Assembly (NCBI GenBank): GCA_900549355.1
Contig: UROA01000126.1
Location: forward strand, 1 to 5,348
Reading direction: 5' to 3'
Source: an uncultured Collinsella sp.
GTDB lineage: Bacteria > Actinomycetota > Coriobacteriia > Coriobacteriales > Coriobacteriaceae
Length of the DNA: 5,348 nucleotides
The notes under the pieces were generated by a model, which saw only the letters and a program-made list of their open reading frames with translations, had not been told where the DNA came from and searched no databases. Shown in pieces: positions 1-4,845 of this stretch (positions are counted from its first letter, which is position 1; every line of letters starts with the position of its first letter). Made by a program: the position numbers and the translations under genes.

Positions 1-492
1 CGCAGGTGGCCGACCCACGCGCCGCCCGATGCCGATGAGCCAGCATCCGAGGCGTTTGCCGCCAAGGCCGCCGAGACCCGTGCCACCTTTAAGGAGTGCA
101 TGGACGACGACTTTAACACCGCTGGTGCCATGGGTGCCGTCTTTGGCTTTGTGACCGAGTGCAACCAGTACCTGGAGCAGGCGGGCGACGCTGCCGACAA
201 GGCCGCCGCGCTTGCCGCCGCCGACACGCTGACCGAGCTGCTCGATACGTTTGGCGTCGAGCTTCCCGAGCCCAAGGTCGAGCTGCCGCTGGGCCTGCTG
301 GGCGTTGCCGCCGGCCTGGTCGCCTACACGGGTGACGACGTGGACGAGGCCGCTGCCAAGATTCTCGAGGCTCGTGCCGAGGCTCGTGCCGCCAAGAACT
401 GGGATCTGGCAGATGCCATCCGCGACCAGCTCAAGGACCTCGGGCTGACGATTGAAGATACCGCCGCCGGCACTCGTATCAAATCTCTCTAA
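1..492 (+). CDS. cysS: Cysteinyl-tRNA synthetase, C-terminal part (5' end outside window)
   Basis: Cytoplasmic class I aminoacyl-tRNA synthetase that charges tRNA-Cys. The frame is open from base 1, so only the last 163 residues are visible; family members are about 460-480 residues. The catalytic Rossmann fold with its HIGH and KMSKS motifs lies upstream of the window. What is seen is the helical anticodon-recognition region. The signature MDDDFNT lies at 100-120 (compare AMDDDFNTPEA in E. coli CysS). Near the C-terminus is a stretch reading EARAEARAAKNWDLADAIRD, which matches the family's RxxARxxKDWxxAD pattern, followed by LKDLGLTIEDTAAGT and a TAA stop. The internal ATG at 100 is not a real start, because the conserved protein continues upstream of it. 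An intrinsic terminator follows at 604-645, which suggests cysS ends its transcription unit. The identification is firm. Confidence 0.95.
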   Translation, partial: RRWPTHAPPDADEPASEAFAAKAAETRATFKECMDDDFNTAGAMGAVFGFVTECNQYLEQAGDAADKAAALAAADTLTELLDTFGVELPEPKVELPLGLLGVAAGLVAYTGDDVDEAAAKILEARAEARAAKNWDLADAIRDQLKDLGLTIEDTAAGTRIKSL

Positions 493-498
493 TCCCCG

Positions 499-600
499 CG
501 GGTTTCCCAAGCACCCGACCTTGCCGTTCAAACCGTCGCTCGCGTACTCAAGTACGCGTCGCTCCTCTTTCACGGCAATCTCGGGCACTTGGAAAACCCG
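499..600. repeat. 102-bp imperfect palindrome with nested hairpin
   Basis: The outer arms 499-518 and 581-600 are complementary at 17 of 20 positions. Next, TTGCCGT at 521-527 pairs with ACGGCAA at 572-578. At the centre, CGCGTACT (541-548) and AGTACGCG (551-558) form a perfect 8-bp stem with only CA between them. The octamer CGTCGCTC occurs twice in direct orientation around this core (534-541 and 557-564). No T-run follows, and a separate terminator lies downstream, so this is probably not the terminator itself. It resembles an intergenic REP-like or MITE-like repeat, but whether it recurs in the genome cannot be seen here. Confidence 0.7.
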
Positions 601-603
601 TAC

Positions 604-645
604 CGACCGCCCGAATTAATATTCATGGGCGGTCGTTTATTTTGT
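604..645 (+). terminator. Intrinsic terminator after cysS
   Basis: A perfect 9-bp stem, CGACCGCCC (604-612) with GGGCGGTCG (627-635), closes a 14-nt loop in which GAAT and ATTC can pair further. A T-rich tract (TTTATTTTGTTT, from 636) follows directly. This is the classical Rho-independent form. It probably ends transcription of cysS and separates it from the rlmB operon. Confidence 0.85.
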
Positions 646-665
646 TTCGTTTGATAGTTGTATTT

Positions 666-671
666 AGGAGG
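666..671 (+). promoter_or_regulatory. Ribosome binding site that fixes the rlmB start
   Basis: AGGAGG sits 7 nt before the ATG at 679. An in-frame TTG at 658 lies upstream of this site and overlaps no Shine-Dalgarno sequence of its own, so ATG 679 is the better start. Confidence 0.85.
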
Positions 672-678
672 TCGCTTT

Positions 679-1593
679 ATGGCCGACAATCGCAAGCGTG
701 CGCCTCGTGGCGGCAAGCAGGCCGCTTCTGGCTCGCGTCCGATTCGCCGCAATGACCGCGCTGCCGCTCCCAAGGGCCAGCGTGATCGCACTCAGGCCGC
801 ACGTCCGCAGCGCGATCGCAACCGCGACGCTGTCCAGGCTCCCAAGGGCGAGTTTATCGAAGGTCGTCGTGCTGCCGCCGAGGCGCTGCGCACTGGTTTT
901 CCCATCAAGTGCGCGCTCATTGCCGAGGGCGGGGAGCGCGATGCCGCTTTGTCGCGCCTGGTCGACGACCTCAACGCCGCGGGTGTCCGCATTAAGTATG
1001 TGCCGCGCGCGCAGCTCGACGCGCTGTCGAGCCATGGCGCCCACCAGGGCATCGCGCTCGAGGTTGGCAACTTTCCCTATGCCGATGTCGCCGATATTCT
1101 CGACCGCGCAGGCGAGGGTCCGGCACTTGTCGTGGTGCTCGACCACGTGACTGACGACGGCAACTTTGGCGCCATCGTGCGCTCCGCCGAGGTTGTGGGC
1201 GCGGCCGGCGTCATCATCGCCAACAAGCGTGCCGCCGGCGTGACCGTGGGCAGCTACAAGACTTCAGCCGGCGCCGTCATGCATCTGCCTATCGCGCAGG
1301 TGCCTAACATCGCCCGTGCGCTCGATGACCTCAAGGCCGCTGGCTTTTGGGTGGGCGGTGCCTCTGAGCACGCCGAAGGCAGTTGCTGGGATGCTCCCTT
1401 CGAGGGTCGCGTGGCGCTCGTCATGGGCTCCGAGGGCGACGGTATCTCGCGCCTGGTGCTCGAGAAATGCGACTTTTTGACCAAGCTTCCCCAGCGCGGC
1501 ATGACCGAGAGTCTCAACGTTGCCCAGGCAACGACGGCGCTGTGCTTTGAGTGGCTGCGCCGCAACGCCGGCGAGCTCATGGGGGAGGAGTAG
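679..1593 (+). CDS. rlmB: 23S rRNA 2'-O-methyltransferase, TrmH/SpoU family (RlmB-type)
   Basis: Predicted SAM-dependent SPOUT methyltransferase of 304 residues that methylates the ribose of a 23S rRNA guanosine (G2251 in E. coli for RlmB). Residues 1-57 are a basic, low-complexity tail rich in Arg, Lys, Gln and Ala, probably an RNA-binding extension. The substrate-binding domain starts at about residue 58 with FIEGRRAAAEAL. The SPOUT knot then shows its three motifs: LDHVTDDGNFGAIVRSAE (N162 and catalytic-type R168), LVMGSEGDGISR (about 247-258), and MTESLNVAQATTAL (275-288). These motifs make the family assignment secure. RlmB is favoured over other TrmH relatives from the cysS-rlmB-NYN gene order. 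The gene is GC-rich like its neighbours and is followed after 3 bp by the NYN gene, whose Shine-Dalgarno overlaps its 3' end. Confidence 0.92.
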   Translation: MADNRKRAPRGGKQAASGSRPIRRNDRAAAPKGQRDRTQAARPQRDRNRDAVQAPKGEFIEGRRAAAEALRTGFPIKCALIAEGGERDAALSRLVDDLNAAGVRIKYVPRAQLDALSSHGAHQGIALEVGNFPYADVADILDRAGEGPALVVVLDHVTDDGNFGAIVRSAEVVGAAGVIIANKRAAGVTVGSYKTSAGAVMHLPIAQVPNIARALDDLKAAGFWVGGASEHAEGSCWDAPFEGRVALVMGSEGDGISRLVLEKCDFLTKLPQRGMTESLNVAQATTALCFEWLRRNAGELMGEE

Positions 1594-1596
1594 CGC

Positions 1597-2274
1597 ATGT
1601 CCAAAAAGAACCGTGCCAAGTCCAAGGCCAAGCGCTTTGGTGAGGGCTCGGCCAAGCCGATTGTTTCGGCCGCGACCTACGGCGTGGGCGGCAATGCGTT
1701 TGCGCAGGCTATCGCCGACCCAGTCTCGACGGTGCACTCCAACAAGCCCGAGCTGCTGGTGGTCGACGGTTACAACGTGATCCACTGCACGCCACGCTAC
1801 GAAAAGCTCGTCTACGACCATTCCGACGATCCGTATTCCAGCGACGTTCACGATATGGCGCGCACCGCCCTCATCAACGACGTTGCCGCGTTTGCCCAGG
1901 GCCGCTACGAGGCCGTGATCGTGTTCGACGGCGCGGGCAATATCTCCAACGAGCGCCCCAACCTGCCGGCCCGCGGCGTGCGCATCGAGTTTTCGCCGAC
2001 GGGCGTCTCTGCCGATACCGTGGTGCAGAAGCTCTGCATCGAGGCACGTGAGGAAGGCCGCGCGTGCTCCGTGGTATCGAGCGACGGCACGATCCAGGCC
2101 GTCGTCATGGGTAAGGGCGTCACGCGCATCTCGAGCCGTATGCTGGTGGACGAGATCAAACAGATCGATAACGACGTTCACGAGGCAGAGGAAGCTCCGC
2201 AGATCAAGATGACTCTGGGCAGTCGCCTGAGCCCCGATGCTCTGGCCAAGCTCAAGGCCCTGCGCGGGAGGTAG
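1597..2274 (+). CDS. yacP: NYN (PIN-like) domain ribonuclease, YacP/Rae1-like
   Basis: 225-residue protein. Residues 1-50 form a basic leader (KKNRAKSKAKR) and linker. A NYN/PIN-like fold follows with spaced acidic residues: LLVVDGYNVIH (D57, N60), VIVFDGAG (D111), GVSADTVVQKL (D140) and SVVSSDGTIQ (D163). DGYNVIH and SSDGTIQ are hallmark strings of the YacP group. Known relatives are metal-dependent endoribonucleases; Bacillus Rae1 cleaves mRNA in the ribosomal A site, and its gene also lies directly after rlmB. The protein is longer than Rae1 (about 170 residues) because of the N-terminal leader and a C-terminal tail. The start is supported by GGAGGAG at 1584-1590, 6 nt before the ATG and inside the end of rlmB, so the pair is probably translationally coupled. 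The family is clear; the exact substrate is inference. Confidence 0.88.
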   Translation: MSKKNRAKSKAKRFGEGSAKPIVSAATYGVGGNAFAQAIADPVSTVHSNKPELLVVDGYNVIHCTPRYEKLVYDHSDDPYSSDVHDMARTALINDVAAFAQGRYEAVIVFDGAGNISNERPNLPARGVRIEFSPTGVSADTVVQKLCIEAREEGRACSVVSSDGTIQAVVMGKGVTRISSRMLVDEIKQIDNDVHEAEEAPQIKMTLGSRLSPDALAKLKALRGR

Positions 2275-2279
2275 AGAAG

Positions 2280-2305
2280 TTGGCGGGGCAATGCTGCCTC
2301 GCTAA
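2280..2305. terminator. Hairpin between convergent genes, possible bidirectional terminator
   Basis: An 11-bp stem (2280-2290 with 2295-2305, two G-T wobbles) closes the tetraloop ATGC. It starts 6 bp after the NYN gene stop and overlaps the stop codon of the minus-strand gene. No clear T-tract follows on either strand, so termination is plausible from position but not proven by the sequence. Confidence 0.45.
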
Positions 2306-3642
2306 CTCCATTCAGCGATGTCGATCATTCTTTCGAGGCGCCACGTTAGCGCCTCTTTTAGATATGGCAGCCTTGCCGTGAGCGCGTCGTTTCTGGAAAG
2401 AATCTCGATTGCCTCGTCAACGAAGCCTTCGAGTTTGTCGCCGTCAAACCAGCCCATGTCCTCGACGAGCAACATTTGTTTGGCGGGACTTGAATGAAAT
2501 TGTGCGCTGGTAAAACTGTGCTCTCCCGCCCTAAGCTCCTCTAGCGATATGTTGCACCAGAGTGATGAGCCCGAATCGAAGGTGGGGGCAGGTCTGCAGG
2601 CTTGCGTGTTGACGTTTCGCACAAGGCCAAAGTTACGCCAATGGCGGTCATAGTTGGCGATGATGTCGTCGCATACGATCATGCGGTCAAGGGCATCCTT
2701 GACGCCTGTCACCCCGAGCTCCTCGCAGTTTGCTACATATCGCTCGTAGTCGGTTAGCCGTTCATCTGCGTTCGCGTACTGGTTTACATAGAACGCAGGG
2801 ACATACTCTTCTTCATCAGTTAAGAAGACATCGCATATGCTCAGGGCGGAAGTGCCCGTGCCCTCGAGCGAGTAAGGCACATAATCGCAGGCGTTTAGGA
2901 TGCGACGGTGAAGTACAGTCGCCACCAGCTCGTTATAAGGTTCCTGGTTCAGGTGCGCTCCTGCTTTATGCAGAATTCGACGCTCGCCCTCGCACGTCCA
3001 GTACTTTTGAAGATTGCCGTCCGAGGTGTTATCGGGCTTTGCGGCAGCCGCTTTTCCCTCTGGGGCAAAGGGCGCAATGGACAGTGAGACGTCATCAAAG
3101 GCGTTATTGAAGAAGTTAATATCTTCCCACGCGAGACCGGAACCTTGGGGTCTAATCCAATACTGGTCGGATAGGGAGAGGCCGAGATTTCGCTGGACGA
3201 GTTCATCGGGAACATCGACTGCGGCTTCTGCAAGCAGGGAGGCTAGCCCAATGCGCGCGAGCGGGATACCGCGTCCTCGCCACCAAGTGCGGAAGGAGTC
3301 GAGCGATATGGGGCTATTAGGGCCAAATACTCCAATAGGGGCATGGACGTAATCGATGTTGACGCCGATGTGGGTAAAGTCTTTTCGCGATGTGCTGTAG
3401 ACCAGCTGAGCGACTTCGTGCGTGCGATTCATGAGGGTGAACGCGATCTCGCTCTTACCGTGGCCGCGACGGGGGCGTCCCCCCGTTTTGGTCACGGAGC
3501 GGAGTCGCGTGTCGACGCTGTCTTTGTCGATGAGCCATACACCAGAAGCCTTGCGGGCCTCAAGTGCTCCGTTTTTTATGAGCTCCTGCACCCTGCGCGG
3601 AGTGATGCCGAGCAGCTCGGCGGCTTCTTTGGTAGTAAGCAT
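2302..3642 (-). CDS. HTH (excisionase/MerR-type) - HipA/CtkA-like kinase fusion
   Basis: 446-residue predicted cytoplasmic protein. Residues 1-45 (MLTTKEAAELLGITPRRVQELIKNG...VWLIDKDSV) are a winged helix-turn-helix of the excisionase/MerR type. A basic linker (GGRPRRGHGK, 54-63) follows. The central part contains SLDSFRTWWRGRGIPLARIG (113-132) and LSLSDQYWIRP (155-165), strings I recall from HipA-like proteins of Clostridia and Actinobacteria. Kinase landmarks are TSDGNLQKYW (206-215), a candidate ATP lysine K226, QEPYNE (E234/E238), the catalytic loop NYDRHWRNFG (D332, N337) and the metal-binding FDSGSSL (D356). HipA toxins phosphorylate targets such as GltX; the target here is unknown. The ATG at 3642 is chosen because it opens the HTH and has AAGGG 7 nt upstream. 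An in-frame TTG at 3684 lies in the dyad spacer without a Shine-Dalgarno. Sampled lines are about 45-47% GC against about 65% in rlmB, suggesting acquisition. No separate antitoxin gene is seen. Confidence 0.82.
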   Translation of the reverse strand: MLTTKEAAELLGITPRRVQELIKNGALEARKASGVWLIDKDSVDTRLRSVTKTGGRPRRGHGKSEIAFTLMNRTHEVAQLVYSTSRKDFTHIGVNIDYVHAPIGVFGPNSPISLDSFRTWWRGRGIPLARIGLASLLAEAAVDVPDELVQRNLGLSLSDQYWIRPQGSGLAWEDINFFNNAFDDVSLSIAPFAPEGKAAAAKPDNTSDGNLQKYWTCEGERRILHKAGAHLNQEPYNELVATVLHRRILNACDYVPYSLEGTGTSALSICDVFLTDEEEYVPAFYVNQYANADERLTDYERYVANCEELGVTGVKDALDRMIVCDDIIANYDRHWRNFGLVRNVNTQACRPAPTFDSGSSLWCNISLEELRAGEHSFTSAQFHSSPAKQMLLVEDMGWFDGDKLEGFVDEAIEILSRNDALTARLPYLKEALTWRLERMIDIAEWS

Positions 3643-3646
3643 CGCG

Positions 3647-3719
3647 AAACCCTTCGCCAGAACGAATAGTTTTATATATAGCAATTGTAATTAAAACTAT
3701 TCGTTCTGGCGAATGGTTT
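3647..3719. repeat. Large dyad: perfect 22-bp inverted repeat upstream of the HTH-kinase gene
   Basis: Positions 3653-3674 and 3692-3713 are perfectly complementary (22 of 22). Allowing one mismatch at 3652/3714, the arms extend to 28 bp (3647-3674 and 3692-3719). The spacer 3675-3691 is AT-rich and contains the palindrome CAATTG. The dyad begins 5 bp from the ATG of the minus-strand gene. It overlaps both that gene's Shine-Dalgarno and its only AT-rich promoter-like stretch. It could be an operator for the gene's own HTH domain, or an mRNA hairpin hiding the ribosome binding site. It is far longer than needed for a terminator. Confidence 0.85.
3671..3680 (-). promoter_or_regulatory. Possible -10 region of the HTH-kinase gene
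   Basis: The minus strand reads TATATATAAAAC across 3680-3669, giving a TATAAA hexamer at 3676-3671, about 30 nt before the ATG. No good -35 hexamer is found 16-18 bp upstream (best match is TAGTTT), so activator dependence or a weak promoter is possible. The element lies between the dyad arms, the classical place for a repressor to block polymerase. Confidence 0.35.
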
Positions 3720-3807
3720 TAAGATTGAGGGCGCACTGACAGAAATGAACGGGCCTGGTACGCGTTGTTGCTGGATTTTGCATATTTGTATAACGCCGTG
3801 CGGCCTG

Positions 3808-3836
3808 TTGCGCCCCGTCCGCAATTCCTTTATTCT
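3808..3836 (+). promoter_or_regulatory. Putative promoter of tRNA-Thr(UGU)
   Basis: TTGCGC at 3808-3813 and TATTCT at 3831-3836 are separated by 17 bp, placing a start near 3843 and leaving a leader of about 24 nt before the mature tRNA. Both hexamers are imperfect. A TATAAC further upstream (about 3789) is an alternative -10 with a poor -35. Confidence 0.4.
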
Positions 3837-3866
3837 TAACTGGCTTCGCGTGAAAGCGCCAAGTGT

Positions 3867-3941
3867 GCCAGTGTGGCGCAACGGTAGCGCAACTGATTTG
3901 TAATCAGTGGGTTGCAGGTTCGATTCCTGTCACTGGCTCCA
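3867..3941 (+). tRNA. tRNA-Thr, anticodon UGU
   Basis: Full cloverleaf of 75 nt including an encoded CCA. The acceptor GCCAGTG (3867-3873) pairs with CACTGGC (3931-3937), followed by discriminator T and CCA. The D stem is GCGC/GCGC. The anticodon stem ACTGA/TCAGT encloses TTTGTAA, with anticodon TGT at 3899-3901. The T arm is GCAGG-TTCGATT-CCTGT with one G-U. It reads ACA and other ACN threonine codons. It has its own terminator and stands apart from the downstream tRNA cluster. Confidence 0.96.
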
Positions 3942-3950
3942 TGAGAGTTT

Positions 3951-3990
3951 CGGGCTCTGTTCCTTTGTGGGACAGGGCCCGTTTCTATTT
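3951..3990 (+). terminator. Intrinsic terminator of tRNA-Thr(UGU)
   Basis: CGGGCTCTGT (3951-3960) pairs with ACAGGGCCCG (3972-3981) through 10 bp with one G-U, loop of 11 nt, followed by TTTCTATTT. It lies 10 bp after the tRNA and closes a monocistronic unit. Confidence 0.85.
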
Positions 3991-4035
3991 ATGTCTATAA
4001 GTCAGCGGGTGTGGTGCCAACCAAGCTTCAGGTTT

Positions 4036-4172
4036 GTCTCAATCTGTAACACGAAGAGGCTGGAAACCGTTCTAGCTGTTACAGAATGAGACGTAAGCTG
4101 GGGTCTCTGCGAAACATCTCGATCAGTAACAGATAGGGGAGGAATAATCCTCTTACTGTTACAGATCGAGAC
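4036..4172. repeat. Repeat family A: two 57-nt hairpins offset by exactly 80 bp
   Basis: A 17-nt motif, consensus GTCTCGATCTGTAACAG, occurs four times in alternating orientation: forward at 4036-4052, reverse at 4076-4092, forward at 4116-4132, reverse at 4156-4172. Each forward/reverse pair forms a 57-nt hairpin (4036-4092 and 4116-4172). Hairpin 2 has an arm with a single internal A-A mismatch and an inner stem around GAGGA-ATAA-TCCTC. Corresponding positions in the two units are exactly 80 bp apart, and similarity continues past the reverse copies (AAGCTGGGG at 4095-4103, AAGCCGGGG at 4175-4183). The arms are conserved while the loops differ completely. No gene overlaps it. Its function is unknown to me. 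Confidence 0.85.
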
Positions 4173-4203
4173 AGAAGCCGGGGCGAGGTTGGTCATCGTC
4201 ATC

Positions 4204-4345
4204 GAGCGTGGATTATCGGACGAACGAGCGTGGAAAATCTTCCGCTTAGTGAATGAGCGTGGATAATCTGCCACTTTAGATTCGATGGCACGGCAAAGTG
4301 GGAGATTATCCACGCTCGATTTCAAACGGAAGAAAATCCACGCTC
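4204..4345. repeat. Repeat family B: five-copy nested palindromic array
   Basis: The 14-nt motif GAGCGTGGATAATC, with changes limited to its ATAA core, occurs forward at 4204-4217, 4226-4239 and 4255-4268, then in reverse complement at 4304-4317 and 4332-4345. The copies nest. Arms 4255-4277 and 4295-4317 pair at 22 of 23 positions around a 17-nt loop. Outside them, 4226-4244 pairs with 4327-4345 at 16 of 19 positions. The result is a roughly 120-nt two-tier hairpin preceded by one unpaired copy. The first copy has no partner in the window. The spacing and nested symmetry are not those of a CRISPR array or a terminator. It could be a structured RNA, a protein-binding array or a degenerate miniature element. 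Confidence 0.85.
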
Positions 4346-4582
4346 GATTTTGCCTGGGAAGAGCAATCTTCTGTCTGGGAAGCCCCGATCTCGACCTATA
4401 TATAAGTGCAAATAAGCCGTTATCGAAGTTCGATCCTGAAGGTGTACTCTACTACACCAAAGTATTACCTCGGGAAACGTCAGCTCAGTATCCAAATCCA
4501 CCGTCCTTCATAGCCAAACTCAACAAAACCGCAGGTCAAAGGTATATAGATACGCCCGGCACCGTGTATCTAGAGGTTTTCG
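4346..4582. other. AT-richer intergenic stretch without a convincing gene
   Basis: I see no supported gene here. Three small hairpins are present: GAAGA-GCAA-TCTTC (4358-4371, a GNRA-type loop), GGTGTA/TACACC (4441-4458) and TAGATACGC/GTGTATCTA (4547-4572), the last ending 10 bp before the -35 box of the tRNA-tuf promoter. A frame open from 4285 to 4596 begins inside repeat family B without a Shine-Dalgarno and ends after the -35 box. I treat it as chance or at most a decayed remnant. Confidence 0.5.
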
Positions 4583-4612
4583 TTGACAGCCCCTAAGGTT
4601 GCATCGTATTAT
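4583..4612 (+). promoter_or_regulatory. Strong promoter of the tRNA-Tyr/Thr/Met(-tuf) unit
   Basis: A perfect -35 TTGACA (4583-4588) and a -10 TATTAT (4607-4612, 5 of 6 to TATAAT) are separated by 18 bp. The predicted start near 4619 gives a leader of about 55 nt, GC-rich at first, before tRNA-Tyr at 4675. It is by far the best promoter match in the window, as expected for stable RNA and EF-Tu. Confidence 0.85.
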
Positions 4613-4674
4613 CTTTTTCGTTCGCGGGGGCGGCGGTCCAAAAGGCCAAAGAACCAGCGGATACTTGAACGATT

Positions 4675-4756
4675 GGGAGTTTGCCCGAGTGGTTAATGGG
4701 GACGGGCTGTAAACCCGTTGGCTCTGCCTACATAGGTTCGAATCCTATAGCTCCCA
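4675..4756 (+). tRNA. tRNA-Tyr, anticodon GUA (no encoded CCA)
   Basis: Cloverleaf of 82 nt. The acceptor GGGAGTT (4675-4681) pairs with AGCTCCC (4749-4755) with one G-U. The anticodon stem ACGGG/CCCGT encloses CTGTAAA with GTA at 4709-4711. A long variable arm (about 4719-4731), as expected for bacterial tRNA-Tyr, is followed by the T arm ATAGG-TTCGAAT-CCTAT. After discriminator A4756 the genome reads CCC, not CCA, so the end must be completed by the CCA-adding enzyme, unlike the other three tRNAs here. Confidence 0.95.
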
Positions 4757-4766
4757 CCCGTCAAGT

Positions 4767-4842
4767 GCCTGTATAGCTCAGTCGGTAGAGCACTTCGTTG
4801 GTAACGAAGAGGTCACCAGTTCAAGTCTGGTTGCAGGCTCCA
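4767..4842 (+). tRNA. tRNA-Thr, anticodon GGU
   Basis: Cloverleaf of 76 nt with encoded CCA. The acceptor GCCTGTA (4767-4773) pairs with TGCAGGC (4832-4838) with one G-U; discriminator T. The anticodon stem CTTCG/CGAAG encloses TTGGTAA with GGT at 4800-4802. The T arm is ACCAG-TTCAAGT-CTGGT. It reads ACC and ACU and complements the UGU isoacceptor at 3867. It lies 10 bp after tRNA-Tyr, so the two are surely co-transcribed. Confidence 0.96.
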
Positions 4843-4845
4843 TCC

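Noticed and set aside
658..678. Upstream TTG start for rlmB
   Set aside because: It precedes the Shine-Dalgarno AGGAGG at 666-671, which is correctly spaced for the ATG at 679.
1264..2181. 305-codon minus-strand open frame opposite rlmB and the NYN gene
   Set aside because: It spans two well-supported genes on the other strand; long antisense frames are common in GC-rich coding DNA. Its product shows no recognisable domain.
3508..3642. Phage excisionase gene
   Set aside because: The HTH resembles excisionases, but it is continuous in frame with a 380-residue kinase-like region, so it is the DNA-binding domain of a fusion protein.
3643..3684. Upstream TTG start for the HTH-kinase gene, adding 14 residues
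   Set aside because: It lies in the spacer of the dyad, has no Shine-Dalgarno, and would put a hydrophobic stretch before a complete HTH that begins naturally at MLTTKEAAELL.
3672..3881. 69-codon minus-strand frame upstream of the HTH-kinase gene, a candidate antitoxin
   Set aside because: It begins inside the tRNA-Thr gene, runs through that tRNA's promoter and into the dyad, and its product shows no HTH or other antitoxin features.
2302..3941. Integrated element with tRNA-Thr as attachment site
   Set aside because: No copy of the tRNA-Thr 3' end is found near 2275 or elsewhere in the window and there is no integrase, so a tRNA-targeted insertion is not supported.
3907..4089. 60-codon plus-strand frame overlapping tRNA-Thr(UGU)
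   Set aside because: It starts within the tRNA gene, runs through its terminator and ends in repeat family A.
4002..4325. 107-codon minus-strand frame across both repeat arrays
   Set aside because: It is made almost entirely of translated repeat copies and has no recognisable protein features.
4036..4345. CRISPR array
   Set aside because: Copies alternate in orientation and nest as palindromes, repeats are 14-17 nt, and spacers are not uniform unique sequences; no cas gene is present.
4285..4596. 103-codon plus-strand open frame downstream of repeat family B
   Set aside because: The start lies in the loop of the family B hairpin, has no Shine-Dalgarno, the first third is translated repeat, and the end overlaps the -35 box of the tRNA promoter. 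I recognise no domain.
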